The notes under the pieces are model-generated. The model was not told where the DNA came from. It worked only from the letters and a program-made list of their open reading frames with translations, and made no database searches. A stretch of 5,563 bases of DNA, taken from positions 7,501 through 13,063 of the forward strand of contig LVAZ01000283.1 in the NCBI GenBank assembly GCA_001603055.1, in the 5' to 3' direction. Position 1 is the first letter of the stretch, and each line of letters begins with the position of its first letter. A program made the translations under genes and the position numbers. This stretch comes from Victivallales bacterium Lenti_02 (GTDB taxonomy: Bacteria > Verrucomicrobiota > Lentisphaeria > Oligosphaerales > Lenti-02). Of the stretch, positions 5,070 to 5,563 are shown one piece after another.

Positions 5070-5563
5070 CTACCAGTTTTCGGCCATGCTCTCGAAGTGA
5101 GCCTGGGGATGGGCGCAGGCCGCGCAGACGGCGGGGGCCTCGGTGCCGGTGTGGAGGTAGCCGCAGTTGCGGCAGCGCCAGACGACGGGCTGGTCCTTCT
5201 TGAAGACCTTGCCCAGGGCGATCTGGCTGGCCATGGCGAGATAGCGGCGCTCGTGGAATTCCTCGGCGACGGCGATGGCGCGGAAGGTCTTGGCGATGAT
5301 GCCGAAGCCCTCCTCGTCGGCGATGGCGGCGAACTCGGGATACATGCAGGTATGCTCGTGGTTCTCGCCGGCGGCGGCGGCCTTGAGGTTGTCGATGGTG
5401 CTGCCGATCACGCCGAAGGGGAAGGAACCGGTGATCTGGGCTTCGCCGCCGGTCATGAACTTGAACAGGCGTTTGGCGTGTTCCTTCTCCTGGTTTGCCG
5501 TCTCCTCGAAGATGTCGGCGATCTGCACGAAGCCTTCCTTGCGGGCGGCGGCGGCGTAGTAGC
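5070..5563 (-). CDS. rbr: Rubrerythrin, N-terminus beyond the window
   Basis: A partial gene: the reading frame continues open to the window edge (YYAAAARKEGF then a GTG-encoded Val), and about 25-30 N-terminal residues, including the first diiron ligand Glu, are missing. The GTG at 5528 is an internal codon, not a start. Rubrerythrin is a cytoplasmic NADH- or rubredoxin-linked peroxidase. The ferritin-like four-helix part shows the diiron ligand motifs E-x-x-NQEKEH, GENHEH and AEEFHERRY. The C-terminal rubredoxin domain has WRCRNCG and VCAACAHP, the two C-x2-C pairs that bind one iron, and ends HFESMAENW. The C-terminal part closely resembles Desulfovibrio rubrerythrin as I remember it. It is upstream of desulfoferrodoxin in the same orientation, so peroxide made by that enzyme can be removed by this one. 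The operon promoter is outside the window. Confidence 0.95.
   Translation of the reverse strand, partial: YYAAAARKEGFVQIADIFEETANQEKEHAKRLFKFMTGGEAQITGSFPFGVIGSTIDNLKAAAAGENHEHTCMYPEFAAIADEEGFGIIAKTFRAIAVAEEFHERRYLAMASQIALGKVFKKDQPVVWRCRNCGYLHTGTEAPAVCAACAHPQAHFESMAENW

Noticed and set aside
5526..5528. GTG as the start of rubrerythrin
   Set aside because: The frame stays open to the window edge and reads YYAAAARKEGFVQIADIFEE, which matches the interior of rubrerythrin, so the gene is simply cut by the window.

Overview
This is a GC-rich bacterial segment with seven protein-coding genes in three transcription units. The organism is probably a strict or near-strict anaerobe. It carries rubrerythrin plus desulfoferrodoxin, the peroxide and superoxide reduction system typical of anaerobes, and a glycyl-radical enzyme, a class inactivated by oxygen. 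A well-formed sigma-54 promoter points to a lineage using RpoN. Desulfobacterota or the PVC group (Lentisphaerae/Kiritimatiellota-like) would fit, but that is an inference from gene content and not a firm assignment.

Left block (22-884, minus strand): two tandem small heat-shock proteins (Hsp20 / alpha-crystallin domain), 17 nt apart, each with a strong AAGGAGG Shine-Dalgarno sequence. A sigma-54 type -24/-12 element lies about 100 bp upstream of the first gene, and a perfect 7-1-7 palindrome sits about 140 bp upstream of its predicted start site, where an enhancer-binding activator would be expected. The 335-bp divergent intergenic region (885-1219) also holds an AT-rich sigma-70-like promoter pointing the other way.

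Middle block (1220-4270, plus strand): a two-gene operon with 3 nt between genes. It encodes a uroporphyrinogen-decarboxylase-fold protein of the methyltransferase-like kind (HSC motif) and a divergent pyruvate-formate-lyase-family glycyl-radical enzyme. The latter keeps the radical glycine motif but has neither the Cys-Cys of PFL nor the Gly-Cys-x-Glu of the known dehydratases, lyases and decarboxylases. No radical-SAM activase is in the window. This pair is the least characterised and most interesting part.

Right block (4342 to the window edge, minus strand): an oxidative-stress operon in the order rubrerythrin (cut by the window end), desulfoferrodoxin with an unusual C-x-C-x-C-x-C-x-C run, and a small 87-residue ACT-like or TM1266-like protein. 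It ends in a strong intrinsic terminator (11-bp GC stem and U-rich tail) placed between it and the convergent glycyl-radical gene. No RNA genes, insertion sequences or CRISPR arrays were seen.
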